64,000 nt of DNA from Biostraticola tofi (GCF_004343195.1 NZ_SMCR01000010.1:1-64000), one strand, 5' to 3'. Shown: positions 53,372-62,662, numbered from the stretch's first letter. The notes: generated by a model from the letters alone, not told the origin. Program-made: numbers and translations.

Positions 53372-53890
53372 GCCGCCGCAGGCGCAATAGTAAGACAGCG
53401 AGCAACGGAGGATATTGGCTATATTCTCGGTTGCTCGCCAGGCCGACAGAAAGAGTTAACGCAAGTCGTAGCGCTGGCTGAGTTCACTGACCCGCTGCCA
53501 GACTTCGGACGGGATGTAAACCGGGGTATTCTCGCATTCCACCGTACTGTACAACGATTCAACATCGCTGCCAGAAATTTGCCCTTCGGCTGGCCTGTCG
53601 GTAAGGACAAACAACAGACGCATGATACTGTCAATAATCATCTGTAGCTCCTGAATGTTCGAGCGATATGGGTGTAGCTGCCCTCAGTAGAGCAGCATTG
53701 ATGGCCTGCCTGGTAAATGACCTTAGCGCCCTTATGTGACACTGAGAATATCGTTATAAACGTAAACCCCCAATACGAGAAGTATGTTTTCTTTCTAAGC
53801 ATAGATTTTTTTGTTTTGTTTACGTTTATTAACATATTCAGCTGCGAACAAACACTCCCCAGATCAACCCTATAGCCTCATTCCTCCCGC
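53372..53890. other. Region between fucO and the SDR remnant
   Basis: Holds one possible small gene on the minus strand (53456-53641, listed) and A/T-rich sequence from 53740 to 53840. No other gene is supported. Confidence 0.45.
53456..53641 (-). CDS. Small hypothetical protein
   Basis: A 61-codon frame, reading IMRLLFVLTDRPAEGQ early and VYIPSEVWQRVSELSQRYDL at the end. The C-terminal helix and the neutral codon use look gene-like, but no family is recognised and the ribosome site is poor (CAGGAGCTACAG lies upstream, an acceptable GGAG). It lies between fucO and an SDR remnant. Confidence 0.35.
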   Translation of the reverse strand: MIIDSIMRLLFVLTDRPAEGQISGSDVESLYSTVECENTPVYIPSEVWQRVSELSQRYDLR

Positions 53891-54253
53891 TTGCTTGGTG
53901 CGATTTTTCATCCTTGGGGAGGCGATTGGGGCATGAGTTTCTATAACGCCGCCAAGGGCACTATCACCAATTTTACCCGTTCCCTGGCCATGGATCACGG
54001 ACGGGATGGGGTGCGCGTCAATGCGGTCTGCCCTACCCTGACCTTCACGGAAATGACCGGCGATATGAAAGAGGACACCCAGCTGATGGGGAAATTTATG
54101 GAGCGGATCCCCCTGGGTCGCGGCGGGGAACCAGAAGATATTGCAGATGTCATCGCCTTTCTGGCAAGCGAAGATGCCCGTTTTATCACCGGGGTCAATC
54201 TTCCGGTAGATGGCGGTTTGTCTGCTTCAAATGGTCAGCCTCCCCAAGCCTGA
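53891..54253 (+). pseudogene. Short-chain dehydrogenase, C-terminal remnant
   Basis: The frame holds the second half of a classical SDR: GMSFYNAAKGTITNFTRSLA with the catalytic Tyr and Lys (YNAAK), DGVRVNAVCPTLTFTEMTGD, IPLGRGGEPEDIADVIAFLA and the normal end ITGVNLPVDGGLSAS. The N-terminal nucleotide-binding half (about 130 residues) is missing; upstream bases hold no TGxxxGIG loop in this frame. It is therefore a truncated gene. Confidence 0.75.
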
Positions 54254-54399
54254 TATCTGTATCAACTGCGGTGCGACCGCAGACCGGTATGGCGGCGCAG
54301 TATTCACCAGGGAGTGGTACGATCATATTCGCGCTTTATCGGCAAAAAAAGGCGCCCAAGGGCGCCATGTTAGTATTAATGCTGTCAGCAATGCCGTTT

Positions 54400-55038
54400 T
54401 CAGGCCTGCAGACTTTCAATATAGCTGCCCAGGGCTTGGTCCTGGCAGTTAGCAGAGAAATATTCTTTGAATTTGGGGCCGCTGATCGCACCTTTCAGCA
54501 AGTCCTGATCCAAATCTTTCAGAATCGAAATCAAATCCCGATAAGAAACAGCCTTAACCGCATCGAGGATTTTCTTGTTACGCTGCTCAGGGACTACGCG
54601 GTCTTTCGGGTAGCCCTGGCCGCTTTCGGCTTCAAAAAGTTTTTCAAAGATATACTGCAGGTTCAGCTCTGCGCCCCAGCCAAAGCCTTTGGCAAAAGGT
54701 AAGGAAATGGCATTCCCATCATTGATCTGTGCAAACATGTAGCCGTCTGAAGGGTCTATAACCAAACCGCAGATGACGCCAGGGAAAGAGTTGCAGGCAA
54801 GCATGGCACCGGCACCGGTACCGCAGCCGGTCACTACGTAGTCGACAGCGCCACTGTTAAGCAGAATAGCGGCCAGGATGCCGTTCTGGACATAGGTCAG
54901 TGAATGACTGTCGTCAGCGGAATACATGCCATAGTTGAACACCTGGTGGCCCATCGGTTCAACGATTTTGGTCAGAGATGCGGCAATAAGCTCGTTCTTT
55001 GCTGCTTGGCTGTTTTCATTGATCAGCGCGATTTTCAT
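54400..55038 (-). CDS. RpiB/LacA/LacB-family sugar isomerase (possible DhuI)
   Basis: A 212-residue sugar isomerase. The N-terminal part reads IALINENSQAAKNELIAASL, and the active-site region is VDYVVTGCGTGAGAMLACNS followed by FPGVICGLVIDPSDGYMFAQ; GCGTGAG with its cysteine is the RpiB family motif. The C-terminal 60 residues extend beyond the usual 150-residue RpiB. It follows kduD by 56 bases on the same strand. RpiB homologues of this size (DhuI) replace KduI as 4-deoxy-L-threo-5-hexosulose-uronate isomerase in some pectin or glycosaminoglycan degraders; tetrulose-phosphate isomerases are a second possibility. GGAG lies seven bases before the ATG. Confidence 0.75.
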   Translation of the reverse strand: MKIALINENSQAAKNELIAASLTKIVEPMGHQVFNYGMYSADDSHSLTYVQNGILAAILLNSGAVDYVVTGCGTGAGAMLACNSFPGVICGLVIDPSDGYMFAQINDGNAISLPFAKGFGWGAELNLQYIFEKLFEAESGQGYPKDRVVPEQRNKKILDAVKAVSYRDLISILKDLDQDLLKGAISGPKFKEYFSANCQDQALGSYIESLQA

Positions 55039-55094
55039 GTTTTTACTCCGTAATGATAGATGTTCAGTATACGCGAAGGATGCTCGGCTATTGC

Positions 55095-55871
55095 CTAACG
55101 GGCAAGCCAGCCGCCATCGACCGCAATGGTGTAGCCATTGATATAGTCAGAAGCCCGACTTGCCAGAAATACCGCCGGTCCCTTCATATCATCGGGTTCG
55201 CCCCAGCGGCCGGCTGGAATACGCCCCAGGATCTCTTGATGGCGTTGTTCATCAGAGCGAAGTTGGTCTGTATTATTGGTGGCCATATAACCTGGGGCAA
55301 TGGCGTTGACATTGATACCCTTAGCGGCCCATTCATTGGCCAGCAACCGTGTCACGCCCAGCACGCCGCTTTTGGATGCGGTATAAGAAGGCACCCTTAT
55401 CCCTCCCTGATAAGACAGCAGGGAAGCGATATTAATGATTTTACCGCCCTCACCCTGACGGATGAACTCACGGGCGACTGCCTGGGACATGAAAAACAGC
55501 GTCTTGATATTGACGTTCATCACATCGTCCCAGTCCTGCTCGGTAAAATCCAAGGCATCAGTCCGCCGGATGATGCCGGCATTGTTGACTAAAATATCGA
55601 TTTTGCCACAGGCGGCGACAGCCTGACTGATGATGCCCGGGATGACCGCTACCGAACCAAGCTCGGCGCGGATACTGACAAATTTTCGTCCCAAGGCCGA
55701 AACCTGCTGGGCAGTCTGCTCGGGCTCACTGCGGTTGACCCCAATGATATCGCAGCCTGCTTCTGCCAGTCCGACAGCGATAGCCTGCCCCAGCCCGGTG
55801 TTGCAGCCGGTAATCAGTGCAACCTTGCCCGTCAAGGCGAACGAATCCAGCACGTTATTTTTCAATCCCAT
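55095..55871 (-). CDS. kduD: 2-dehydro-3-deoxy-D-gluconate 5-dehydrogenase KduD
   Basis: A 258-residue classical SDR that reduces 2,5-diketo-3-deoxygluconate to 2-keto-3-deoxygluconate in pectin breakdown. Cofactor loop ITGCNTGLGQAIAVGLAEAG, IDILVNNAGIIRRTDALDF, catalytic Ser-Tyr-Lys in IASLLSYQGGIRVPSYTASK, and NAIAPGYMATNNTDQLRSDE plus RIPAGRWGEPDDMKGPAVFL are specific for KduD. A KdgR-type box lies 67 bases upstream. The following gene encodes an RpiB-family isomerase that could supply its substrate. The ribosome site is weak (GGA). Confidence 0.88.
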   Translation of the reverse strand: MGLKNNVLDSFALTGKVALITGCNTGLGQAIAVGLAEAGCDIIGVNRSEPEQTAQQVSALGRKFVSIRAELGSVAVIPGIISQAVAACGKIDILVNNAGIIRRTDALDFTEQDWDDVMNVNIKTLFFMSQAVAREFIRQGEGGKIINIASLLSYQGGIRVPSYTASKSGVLGVTRLLANEWAAKGINVNAIAPGYMATNNTDQLRSDEQRHQEILGRIPAGRWGEPDDMKGPAVFLASRASDYINGYTIAVDGGWLAR

Positions 55872-56612
55872 AGATCCAACATCAGTCCAAAAGACAATTG
55901 TTACATTATAGTTAAATCAGTTTGATAATTCAATAATAATGAAATATCGTTTTAAATATTATTCTAATCCATCCCGACGTTAAAAAAACCTACCCGGATC
56001 ACGTCTGAATAAAAAACGCTTAGCTGCATTTCATGACGATAAGCAGACCTAAGAGGCAGGAAGACAGAGAGGCTGGGGTAAATGCAAGGCCGTTGGAAAG
56101 TTCGTGGCTGAAACTGAATAAGCGCCGACAGCTAAAACGCGCCGCGTCAGCTGGGCGCAATGCCAGCTCATATTCACTTTCTGAGAGCGCACATCATTTG
56201 AAATTAAATAGTTTTAGGATTTAGAATATCAAACCGCCTGTCGGTGAATAACATTAAAATAACAACGGCCACTATCAGTGTAGTTTAAAAAGGGATTACG
56301 CCAGTAAAACCGCTGACATTTTGTGACCAAAAACCAGCGGCAGTGCTGCGTCTCGGCTTGATAAAACCCGGTGCCGCCATTGAAATTTTATTCTCATAAT
56401 AATGTGAGCATGATCAAACTATTCTGTCCAAAATGTGATGAATGTCTCTAATGCCTAATCAATTCACATGACTTCCATCACAATATCTACTTCATAGCTG
56501 CGACAACGCTCTCGATTTCACCGGTTATTCTCATAATATCTGGTTTCATATTTGAAATGCATTTTCAAAGTTGGAAGCAAGTGTCTAGTATAACTGCCTG
56601 AGGGGTACGTGC
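55872..56612. other. Intergenic region upstream of kduD
   Basis: About 740 bases without a supported gene. It holds a KdgR-type box at 55938-55956 and is A/T-rich from 55910 to 56000. Beyond that, 56030-56600 shows no recognisable gene or remnant. Confidence 0.5.
55938..55956 (-). promoter_or_regulatory. KdgR-type operator upstream of kduD
   Basis: AATGAAATATCGTTTTAAA agrees with the enterobacterial KdgR consensus AATRAAAYNNYRTTTYATT at all but the last two positions (my recollection of the consensus). It is 67 to 85 bases upstream of the kduD start, a normal place for KdgR repression of pectin genes. Confidence 0.65.
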
Positions 56613-58193
56613 TTATTTTGTTGATCGACAGTCAGACGCCAGAGATTCAAGCCGTTGCGGGTCCATCATGATCCGCAAGGCATCCGGATGGGCATCGGGG
56701 GCCTGAATCAGCCAGTTGTCCAGCTTTTCGGCACATCGGCAAGCGCTGGAGATCTGCTGAGCCTGCAACAGGAGCAAGCGGCCAGCTTCATCGCCGTATT
56801 GACCACTATACAGGTGATTGCTGATAAGTTGCCTCACCTGGCTGAACACCTGCGTATACCAGTTAGCGCGTTCCCAGGCGGCAACCAGCGTAGCGCCTAA
56901 TTCAGGCGGCAGAATCCCGCTTTGCTGCAAATCCCTGGCCTGTTTTTGCAGATGGCGGGCTAGAAATTCGGACTGTTGCTGCTCGATGCTGATCAGTTCT
57001 CGCTGCTCCAGGCCCTTGGAGGGCGAAGAGGCCGGAAATAGCGGTTGGTAAGACTGAGTCCAGTTGGCGCTGCGATTATCAGCATGGAGCAATCGCTGGG
57101 CACTGTTTATATCAGAGGGCAGTTGGCTGTGCTGATGCATCATTCGCCCCAGCAGATACGGCGTGCGGCACATCCAGTCATGGCTACTGAAATAAAGCTG
57201 ATGTATTGCCTGGCGCTGCGGTGAACCTGAAGGCCTGATGTCTTTAGCATACAACCAGTCATCCAGCAGGCTGACTGCGCTAACGGGCCGTTCACTGCTG
57301 AGCATCAGCGCCAGGCCAAACAGATTGATGTCATTAACCGAATCGGAAAGTGGACAATTGTTTATCCATTCCCAGCTGATACGCACGGTAACCGCCTCAA
57401 GGTCATCACCTATAACCGACTGAACCCAACTGAGGCGGCCCTGGATTTCATCAATTAACAGGCAGGGCAGCAGGGTCCAGCCATAGTCGATGCCCCATAA
57501 GTCGATATCTATCCAGACCTTGCGCTGCTCAAAAGCGCCGATAACCGGATTGTTGGCAAATCCCGGCCGATAATCGGTTGCAGTGGCTTTGACCGAAGCC
57601 CGCACGTCCGGCGGCAGCTCGGCAAGTGTGGTCGGCAATTGCCGCCGAGGCCAGCTGTCATCGGTATAGTCGCGCAGCACCATCTTCTGCTGATGATCAC
57701 GCAGATAACGGTGAAACAGCTTCAGTGGCGCCGTCCATTGCGCCTGATGAAAAACCGGCGTCTGCAGGCTGAGGATAATGCCATCTATCAGCGGTAGCTG
57801 GGACAGCGATTCAGTCACCACATCCCGGTAGAAGTAGAGTAGAAAATTTTCGCCGGCAGCGGCGTCCTGGGTAAAAGAGAACTCCGGGAATTTATGTTCC
57901 AGCGTGCCGTCTTCCGGAAAAGCCTCACCCTGCAGCCAGAAGGTCAATCGTTGCTCGCGGCAGTAACGGCTTACGCGCTGCAGATAAAGCAGCGCCTGTT
58001 CGCGCTCATGGTTGAGATTGGTTTTATCCGCCCCCTGATAATAACGAGAGGGCTTTGCCAGCAAGGCCAGGATATTTTGCTGATGAATAATAAGACCAGT
58101 GAACCGGTGCTTTTTTATCAGCGCCATGATGTCGAGAAAATGCGACCAGTGCCAAATTAACGGAGTGTTTACTTCGAGCATTCGTTGCGGCAC
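56613..58193 (-). CDS. Unknown 526-residue protein, possibly glycoside-hydrolase-like
   Basis: A soluble protein without a signal peptide. N-terminal sequence WHWSHFLDIMALIKKHRFTG and LYLQRVSRYCREQRLTFWLQ resembles strands and helices of a TIM barrel like that of GH67-type alpha-glucuronidases, with IDGIILSLQTPVF and KVWIDIDLWGIDYGWTLLPC further on; no catalytic pair can be assigned by eye. The C-terminal third is helical (QQQSEFLARHLQKQARDLQQ). It diverges from the Gfo/Idh/MocA oxidoreductase gene, with a 111-base shared control region, and is followed by nothing on its strand. The start is GTG 58193 or ATG 58181. I do not recognise the family with confidence. Confidence 0.6.
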   Translation of the reverse strand: MPQRMLEVNTPLIWHWSHFLDIMALIKKHRFTGLIIHQQNILALLAKPSRYYQGADKTNLNHEREQALLYLQRVSRYCREQRLTFWLQGEAFPEDGTLEHKFPEFSFTQDAAAGENFLLYFYRDVVTESLSQLPLIDGIILSLQTPVFHQAQWTAPLKLFHRYLRDHQQKMVLRDYTDDSWPRRQLPTTLAELPPDVRASVKATATDYRPGFANNPVIGAFEQRKVWIDIDLWGIDYGWTLLPCLLIDEIQGRLSWVQSVIGDDLEAVTVRISWEWINNCPLSDSVNDINLFGLALMLSSERPVSAVSLLDDWLYAKDIRPSGSPQRQAIHQLYFSSHDWMCRTPYLLGRMMHQHSQLPSDINSAQRLLHADNRSANWTQSYQPLFPASSPSKGLEQRELISIEQQQSEFLARHLQKQARDLQQSGILPPELGATLVAAWERANWYTQVFSQVRQLISNHLYSGQYGDEAGRLLLLQAQQISSACRCAEKLDNWLIQAPDAHPDALRIMMDPQRLESLASDCRSTK

Positions 58194-58304
58194 GGCATTT
58201 TCTCTGTAGTTAAGTGAGGGGGAATACGCCTGACAGCGATATTAAGCCTCCTGTATTGACTGTCAATATTGCTGTTTCAATTTTGTTAAATGGAGAAATT
58301 TTTA

Positions 58305-59585
58305 ATGAAAAAGTTCGCTATTGTCGGCACTGGAGGCCGGGCTGGGTTATACCTGACCGCACTGGCAAGCCACTATAAACAGACGTGCTGCTTCGTCGCC
58401 CTTTGTGATACCAACCACACTCGAATGCAGTATGCCAACCGACTGATCGCTGCCGAAGGACATCAGGAAGTGCCGATGTATCCTGCCGGTGAATTCGAGA
58501 AGATGATTGTCGATACCCAGCCCGATCAGGTCATCGTGACATCAATTGATCGCACCCACCACGCTTACATCATCCGAGCTCTGGAGCTGGGTTGCGATGT
58601 GATAAGTGAAAAACCCATGACCATTGATGAAGAAAAGTGCCAGGAGATCATTGATGCCGTCAAGCGCACCGGCAGAAAACTGCGCATCGCCTTTAATTAC
58701 CGTTATGCCCCGCACCATAGCAAAATCCGGGAATTACTGGCATCAGGCACTATTGGAGAGGTGTTTTCCGTCCATTTTGAGTGGCTGCTCAATACCCAGC
58801 ACGGGGCCGACTATTTTCGTCGCTGGCATCGAGACAAACGTAACAGCGGCGGATTGCTGGTCCATAAATCCACCCATCACTTCGATCTGGTGAATTTTTG
58901 GCTCAACACTGAACCCGTAACAGTTTACGCTCAGGGCGATCTGCGTTTTTACGGCAGAGCCAATGCGGAAAACCGCGGGGTTACCGAGTTTTATCCCCGT
59001 GCCTGGCAGCATCCTGCAGCAAAAGACGATCCCTTTGCCCTTCATATGGAACAAAGCCCGTCCCTGACGGCGCTTTATCTTGAGGCCGAGCATGAGGATG
59101 CCTATTATCGCGATAAAAGCGTGTTCGATGATGGTATCAATATAGAAGACGTAATGGGTGTAATGGTGCGCTATCGAAACAAAGCGATTCTCACCTACTC
59201 CCTGAATGCTTATCAGCCCTGGGAAGGATTGAACGTGGTGTTTAATGGCAGTAAAGGCCGCCTGGAAATGAAACTGGTTGAACGTTCTTATGTGAACGGC
59301 GGGGGCGAAAAGGAAGATGAGGGTGCGACCGACAGCTGCGATATTCGGGTCTTCCCGCTGTTCGCTCCTGATTACCGGGTGGCAGTGGATTTCCTGGCCG
59401 GCGGTCATGGCGGCGGAGACCAGGTAATGCTTGATGACCTGTTTGGTAGCCCGGCGCCGGATCCCCTCAATCGTGCTGCAGATTACCGAGATGGAGCGAT
59501 GTCGATTCTGACCGGTATTGCCGCCAACCGATCGATTCGCACCGAGTTACCGGTCCAGGTAGCGGCTTTGAAGGTAAAACTATAG
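58305..59585 (+). CDS. Gfo/Idh/MocA-family oxidoreductase
   Basis: A 426-residue NAD(P)-dependent sugar oxidoreductase. Nucleotide loop FAIVGTGGRAGLYLTALASH at the start, EKPMTIDEEKCQEIIDAVKR with the conserved lysine, FNYRYAPHHSKIRELLASGT, and the substrate-site histidine region LLVHKSTHHFDLVNFWLNTE. ATG 58305 is chosen since GGAG lies nine bases before it; an ATG at 58290 is upstream. It is followed after 68 bases by a dihydroxyacetone kinase gene, and it diverges from an unknown 526-residue protein. Members oxidise or reduce inositols, glycosides or sugar phosphates; a 3-keto-sugar step is possible here. Confidence 0.85.
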   Translation: MKKFAIVGTGGRAGLYLTALASHYKQTCCFVALCDTNHTRMQYANRLIAAEGHQEVPMYPAGEFEKMIVDTQPDQVIVTSIDRTHHAYIIRALELGCDVISEKPMTIDEEKCQEIIDAVKRTGRKLRIAFNYRYAPHHSKIRELLASGTIGEVFSVHFEWLLNTQHGADYFRRWHRDKRNSGGLLVHKSTHHFDLVNFWLNTEPVTVYAQGDLRFYGRANAENRGVTEFYPRAWQHPAAKDDPFALHMEQSPSLTALYLEAEHEDAYYRDKSVFDDGINIEDVMGVMVRYRNKAILTYSLNAYQPWEGLNVVFNGSKGRLEMKLVERSYVNGGGEKEDEGATDSCDIRVFPLFAPDYRVAVDFLAGGHGGGDQVMLDDLFGSPAPDPLNRAADYRDGAMSILTGIAANRSIRTELPVQVAALKVKL

Positions 59586-59653
59586 GTTATGGCAGATCGG
59601 GCTACACTGATTTACTGTGGTAAATGTTCCATTAAATAAAAAGGTAGCCTGAT

Positions 59654-61306
59654 ATGTCTCGATTTTTTATGAATGACCGCGCCAGTATCGTCAGTGATGC
59701 GATTGAAGGAACTATCATCAGTTCGCCGTTTCGCAATCTGGTCAGGCTTGAGGTAGATGCCTTTATCCGCGTAGTGATGCGCAGTGACTGGGATAAAAAG
59801 CAGGTAGCGGTGATTTCAGGCGGCGGATCAGGGCATGAACCCGCTCATGTCGGGTTTGTCGGTAAAGGGATGCTAACCGCAGCGGTATGTGGCGATATCT
59901 TTGCGTCTCCAAGCGTTGATGCGGTACTGAATGCTATCGTGGCGGTGACCGGAGAACCCGGCTGCCTGCTGATTGTAAAAAATTATACCGGCGACCGGCT
60001 GAACTTCGGCCTGGCGGCGGAAAAAGCGAAAGCCATGGGCTATTCGGTCGAGTTGGTGATGGTATCGGATGATATTTCTTTGCCGGACAATAAACAGCCG
60101 CGAGGTATTGCCGGCACGGCGTTCGTCCATAAAATAGCCGGCTGGGCTGCGGCTCAAGGGTATCCACTGTCCCAAGTAACCGACATCGCACGCCAGGCAA
60201 TTAGCAACACCGCCAGCATTGGCGTTGCAATGCAAGCCTGCCATCTGCCAGGGGATGAAGGTGAAGGCCGCGCCATCGAAACCGGTCATGTGGAGCTGGG
60301 CCTGGGTATTCATGGGGAACCCGGCTCGACCGTGCTGGATACCGATAATAGTCGCCAGATAATGGCCATCATGGTGGAAAAACTGTTGTCCCACCTGCCG
60401 GAGCAGGGCGAACTGGCGGTACTGGTGAACAATCTCGGTGGTGTTTCGCCATTGGAAATGAGCCTGTTGACCCGAGAGCTGGCCCATTCCACGCTGAGTT
60501 CCCGGCTGGCTTATCTTATCGGTCCTGCGCCGCTGATCAGTGCATTAGACATGAAAGGTTTTTCTCTTTCTGCCCTGGTGCTGGATGAAGAATTGCAGGC
60601 AGCGCTGCTGTCGCCGGTGGAAACCGCCGGTTGGCAAGCGGCGGTGCCATTCCTGCCGATGCCGACCCAGCCGGCAGACAAGCTAAAGCACCGCCTCCAG
60701 GTTAGCCCTTCAGATAACAAGTCCGTAGGGCAGGCGGTGGGAACCGTTACCCGCACACTTATCGATCTGGAGACCGAGCTCAATCGACTTGATGCACTGG
60801 TCGGCGATGGGGATACCGGCACCACCTTTGCTGCCGGCGCGCAGGAAATCGCCCGACAGCTAGAGGAGGGACAATTGCCCCTCGACCAGCTCGACAATCT
60901 GTTCAGTCTGGTTGGCGAACAGCTCGCTACAGTCATGGGGGGTTCCAGCGGCGTATTGATGTCGATTTTGTTTACCGCCGCTGGTAAGCAGGTCAGTGAA
61001 GGCCAGTCGACGACCCGGGCACTGCTGGGTGGACTGTCCCAAATGAAGCATTATGGCGGTGCTGATCTGGGAGACCGCACGCTGATAGACGCCCTGCAGC
61101 CGGCGCTGGAAGCGTTGGATCAAGGCGGCAACCTCAAGGCGGCGGCTGATGCGGCACGCCAGGGCGCAGAGTCGACTGCCCGTATGTCCGAGGCCAATGC
61201 CGGACGCTCGTCCTACCTGAACAGCGATAGTCTGTCAGGCAACAAAGATCCCGGTGCACTGGCAGTGGAAAAAGTTTTTGAACAACTGGCCTTGCTGGCC
61301 GGATAA
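59654..61306 (+). CDS. Full-length ATP-dependent dihydroxyacetone kinase (DhaK-DhaL fusion)
   Basis: A 550-residue kinase. The N-terminal DhaK part has VAVISGGGSGHEPAHVGFVG, VKNYTGDRLNFGLAAEKAKA, and the histidine that binds the substrate covalently at His220 in GLGIHGEPG. The C-terminal DhaL part begins near 365 and has the metal-binding motif DALVGDGDTGTTFA at about 381-394 and the HYGGADLGDRTLIDALQPAL block, with a normal SYLNSDSLSGNKDPGALAVE end. Fused ATP-dependent enzymes phosphorylate dihydroxyacetone or erythrulose. It follows the Gfo/Idh/MocA gene in the same direction. AAGG lies nine bases before the ATG. Confidence 0.9.
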   Translation: MSRFFMNDRASIVSDAIEGTIISSPFRNLVRLEVDAFIRVVMRSDWDKKQVAVISGGGSGHEPAHVGFVGKGMLTAAVCGDIFASPSVDAVLNAIVAVTGEPGCLLIVKNYTGDRLNFGLAAEKAKAMGYSVELVMVSDDISLPDNKQPRGIAGTAFVHKIAGWAAAQGYPLSQVTDIARQAISNTASIGVAMQACHLPGDEGEGRAIETGHVELGLGIHGEPGSTVLDTDNSRQIMAIMVEKLLSHLPEQGELAVLVNNLGGVSPLEMSLLTRELAHSTLSSRLAYLIGPAPLISALDMKGFSLSALVLDEELQAALLSPVETAGWQAAVPFLPMPTQPADKLKHRLQVSPSDNKSVGQAVGTVTRTLIDLETELNRLDALVGDGDTGTTFAAGAQEIARQLEEGQLPLDQLDNLFSLVGEQLATVMGGSSGVLMSILFTAAGKQVSEGQSTTRALLGGLSQMKHYGGADLGDRTLIDALQPALEALDQGGNLKAAADAARQGAESTARMSEANAGRSSYLNSDSLSGNKDPGALAVEKVFEQLALLAG

Positions 61307-61367
61307 CAGAGTTTAACGCCCGGGGTGCATCAGAATCGGCACCTCGGCGGAAAATATGACTGTGCAT

Positions 61368-61383
61368 GGCCCTGTAAAGGGCC
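61368..61383. terminator. Hairpin between DHA kinase and EIIB gene
   Basis: GGCCCTGTAAAGGGCC is a perfect 6-bp stem with a 4-base loop, placed between the convergent ends of the two genes. No T-run follows on either side, so termination efficiency is uncertain. Confidence 0.4.
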
Positions 61384-61384
61384 G

Positions 61385-61699
61385 CTACTCTTCAAAACCA
61401 AAACGCTCAGACAATTCCCGGCGTAGATTATCCGATTGCTTGCCGAAAATCGCCTGCACTTCCTGGCCAATAACCACCACTCCTAGTGCACCCAGCTGCT
61501 GGATGGCGCCGGTATTTACTTTACCCAGGTCGCGTACCCTGACCCGTAAGCGGGTAATACAGGCATCCACACGGGTAATGTTTTCCTGCTCGCCCAATGC
61601 GCTGACCAATAAAGCCAAATCCGGATCTTTAGGTTCCAATGAGGCTTTATGCCTTAGCTTGGGGCTGAATTGGCGAACAAATTCTTTGATATTGACCAT
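61385..61699 (-). CDS. Orphan PTS EIIB domain (glucose family)
   Basis: A 104-residue protein that is only the EIIB domain of the glucose/N-acetylglucosamine PTS family. The phosphorylated cysteine is in [20 protein letters not shown], followed by [20 protein letters not shown] and [12 protein letters not shown]. The ATG at 61699 is chosen; the open frame continues to 61741. No EIIC or EIIA is encoded nearby, so it is either a partner of a distant EIIC, a regulatory phosphocarrier, or a relic. It points toward the DHA kinase gene. Confidence 0.75.
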   Translation of the reverse strand: MVNIKEFVRQFSPKLRHKASLEPKDPDLALLVSALGEQENITRVDACITRLRVRVRDLGKVNTGAIQQLGALGVVVIGQEVQAIFGKQSDNLRRELSERFGFEE

Positions 61700-61856
61700 C
61701 TGATTTATCCGGTATCGATGCAGAGTAGGAATAGCGTCCATCCTAACGCGGCCCTGGCTGCGGATGAAGATCCGTTATGTGATGAAGCCCGTAACCTGGT
61801 TAATACAGCTATCGCGTCCATATTGATTGCAAACATGGCCATATCGTTGGTTAACC

Positions 61857-62205
61857 TACACATATCCGTGCTTATTTTATCCCCGTCAGCAGGTCGGCAG
61901 CGTTCGCACGCAACACAACCGATACCCGTTTTGTTATCCATTTCAATCTGGCGAAAGAAAATGTACTCCGGGTGGATTTGGGTGGAGACTTCCTGCAGAA
62001 CTACACCCTCAGTTCAGTGCAGCCCCCCCCTGAATCTGCCACCATTCAAAATGGAGTGCTAACGCTCACCCAGCCAGTGGTACAGAAAGACAGCCGTTAC
62101 AGTCTCTACATCACTGCCAAGCCCGAACATATGGGTTATTTTTCCAACTCCCTGGTTTCGCTGGATAACCAGGCATTGTCATTTAACCAACTGGTTTATC
62201 CCTAG
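61857..62205 (+). pseudogene. Remnant of a periplasmic-type protein before the DUF421 gene
   Basis: One frame from after a TAA near 61853 reads AYFIPVSRSAAFARNTTDTR, then FVIHFNLAKENVLRVDLGGD, VLTLTQPVVQKDSRYSLYIT and a normal-looking end SFNQLVYP with TAG at 62203. It has no start or signal peptide in frame; the upstream frame (61780-61900) reads a hydrophobic segment in another register (SILIANMAISLVNLHISVLI), so a frameshift or deletion has probably joined two parts. The fold cannot be named. It sits ten bases before the DUF421 gene. Confidence 0.4.
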
Positions 62206-62215
62206 GGCTAACACT

Positions 62216-62662
62216 ATGGATATGGTAGTGCGTGCGGTATTTATTTATCTGCTGCTAATTGTAGTATTCAGGATCTCCGGACGAAGAACTCTGCTCGAAA
62301 TGAACAGCTTCGACTTCATACTGCTGCTTATCATCAGCGAGGCGTGCCAGCAGGCCATTCTAGGAGAGGATTTTTCGCTGATTGGCGCGTCGATTTCCAT
62401 AGTGACGCTGATCATAATGGATCTGATACTGTCGTTTCTGAAAGACAAATTTCACTTTGTCTGGCTGGCGGCTGATGGTCCGCCGTTATTATTGATAGAT
62501 GATGGAAAACTACTGGCAATGCGCATGAAGAAAGCTAAGATCTCTGCCGACGATTTGCTGACCAGCGCCCGTAAATCAGATGGAATATTAACGCTGGATG
62601 AAATTCGCTATGCGATCCTTGAACAGAACGGCAAGATCACCATTATTCCTAAAAAAAGATAA
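62216..62662 (+). CDS. DUF421 (YetF-like) membrane protein
   Basis: A 148-residue protein with three N-terminal hydrophobic segments and a C-terminal cytoplasmic domain of the YetF family. Blocks RISGRRTLLEMNSFDFILLL and ISEACQQAILGEDFSLIGAS are the family signature, and the C-terminal SADDLLTSARKSDGILTLDE matches it. Usual YetF proteins have 170-230 residues, so this is a short version lacking part of the second domain. Function unknown. Confidence 0.8.
   Translation: MDMVVRAVFIYLLLIVVFRISGRRTLLEMNSFDFILLLIISEACQQAILGEDFSLIGASISIVTLIIMDLILSFLKDKFHFVWLAADGPPLLLIDDGKLLAMRMKKAKISADDLLTSARKSDGILTLDEIRYAILEQNGKITIIPKKR

Noticed and set aside
59873-60487. 204-codon antisense frame in the dihydroxyacetone kinase gene
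   Set aside because: No recognisable domain and it lies across the conserved DhaK core.
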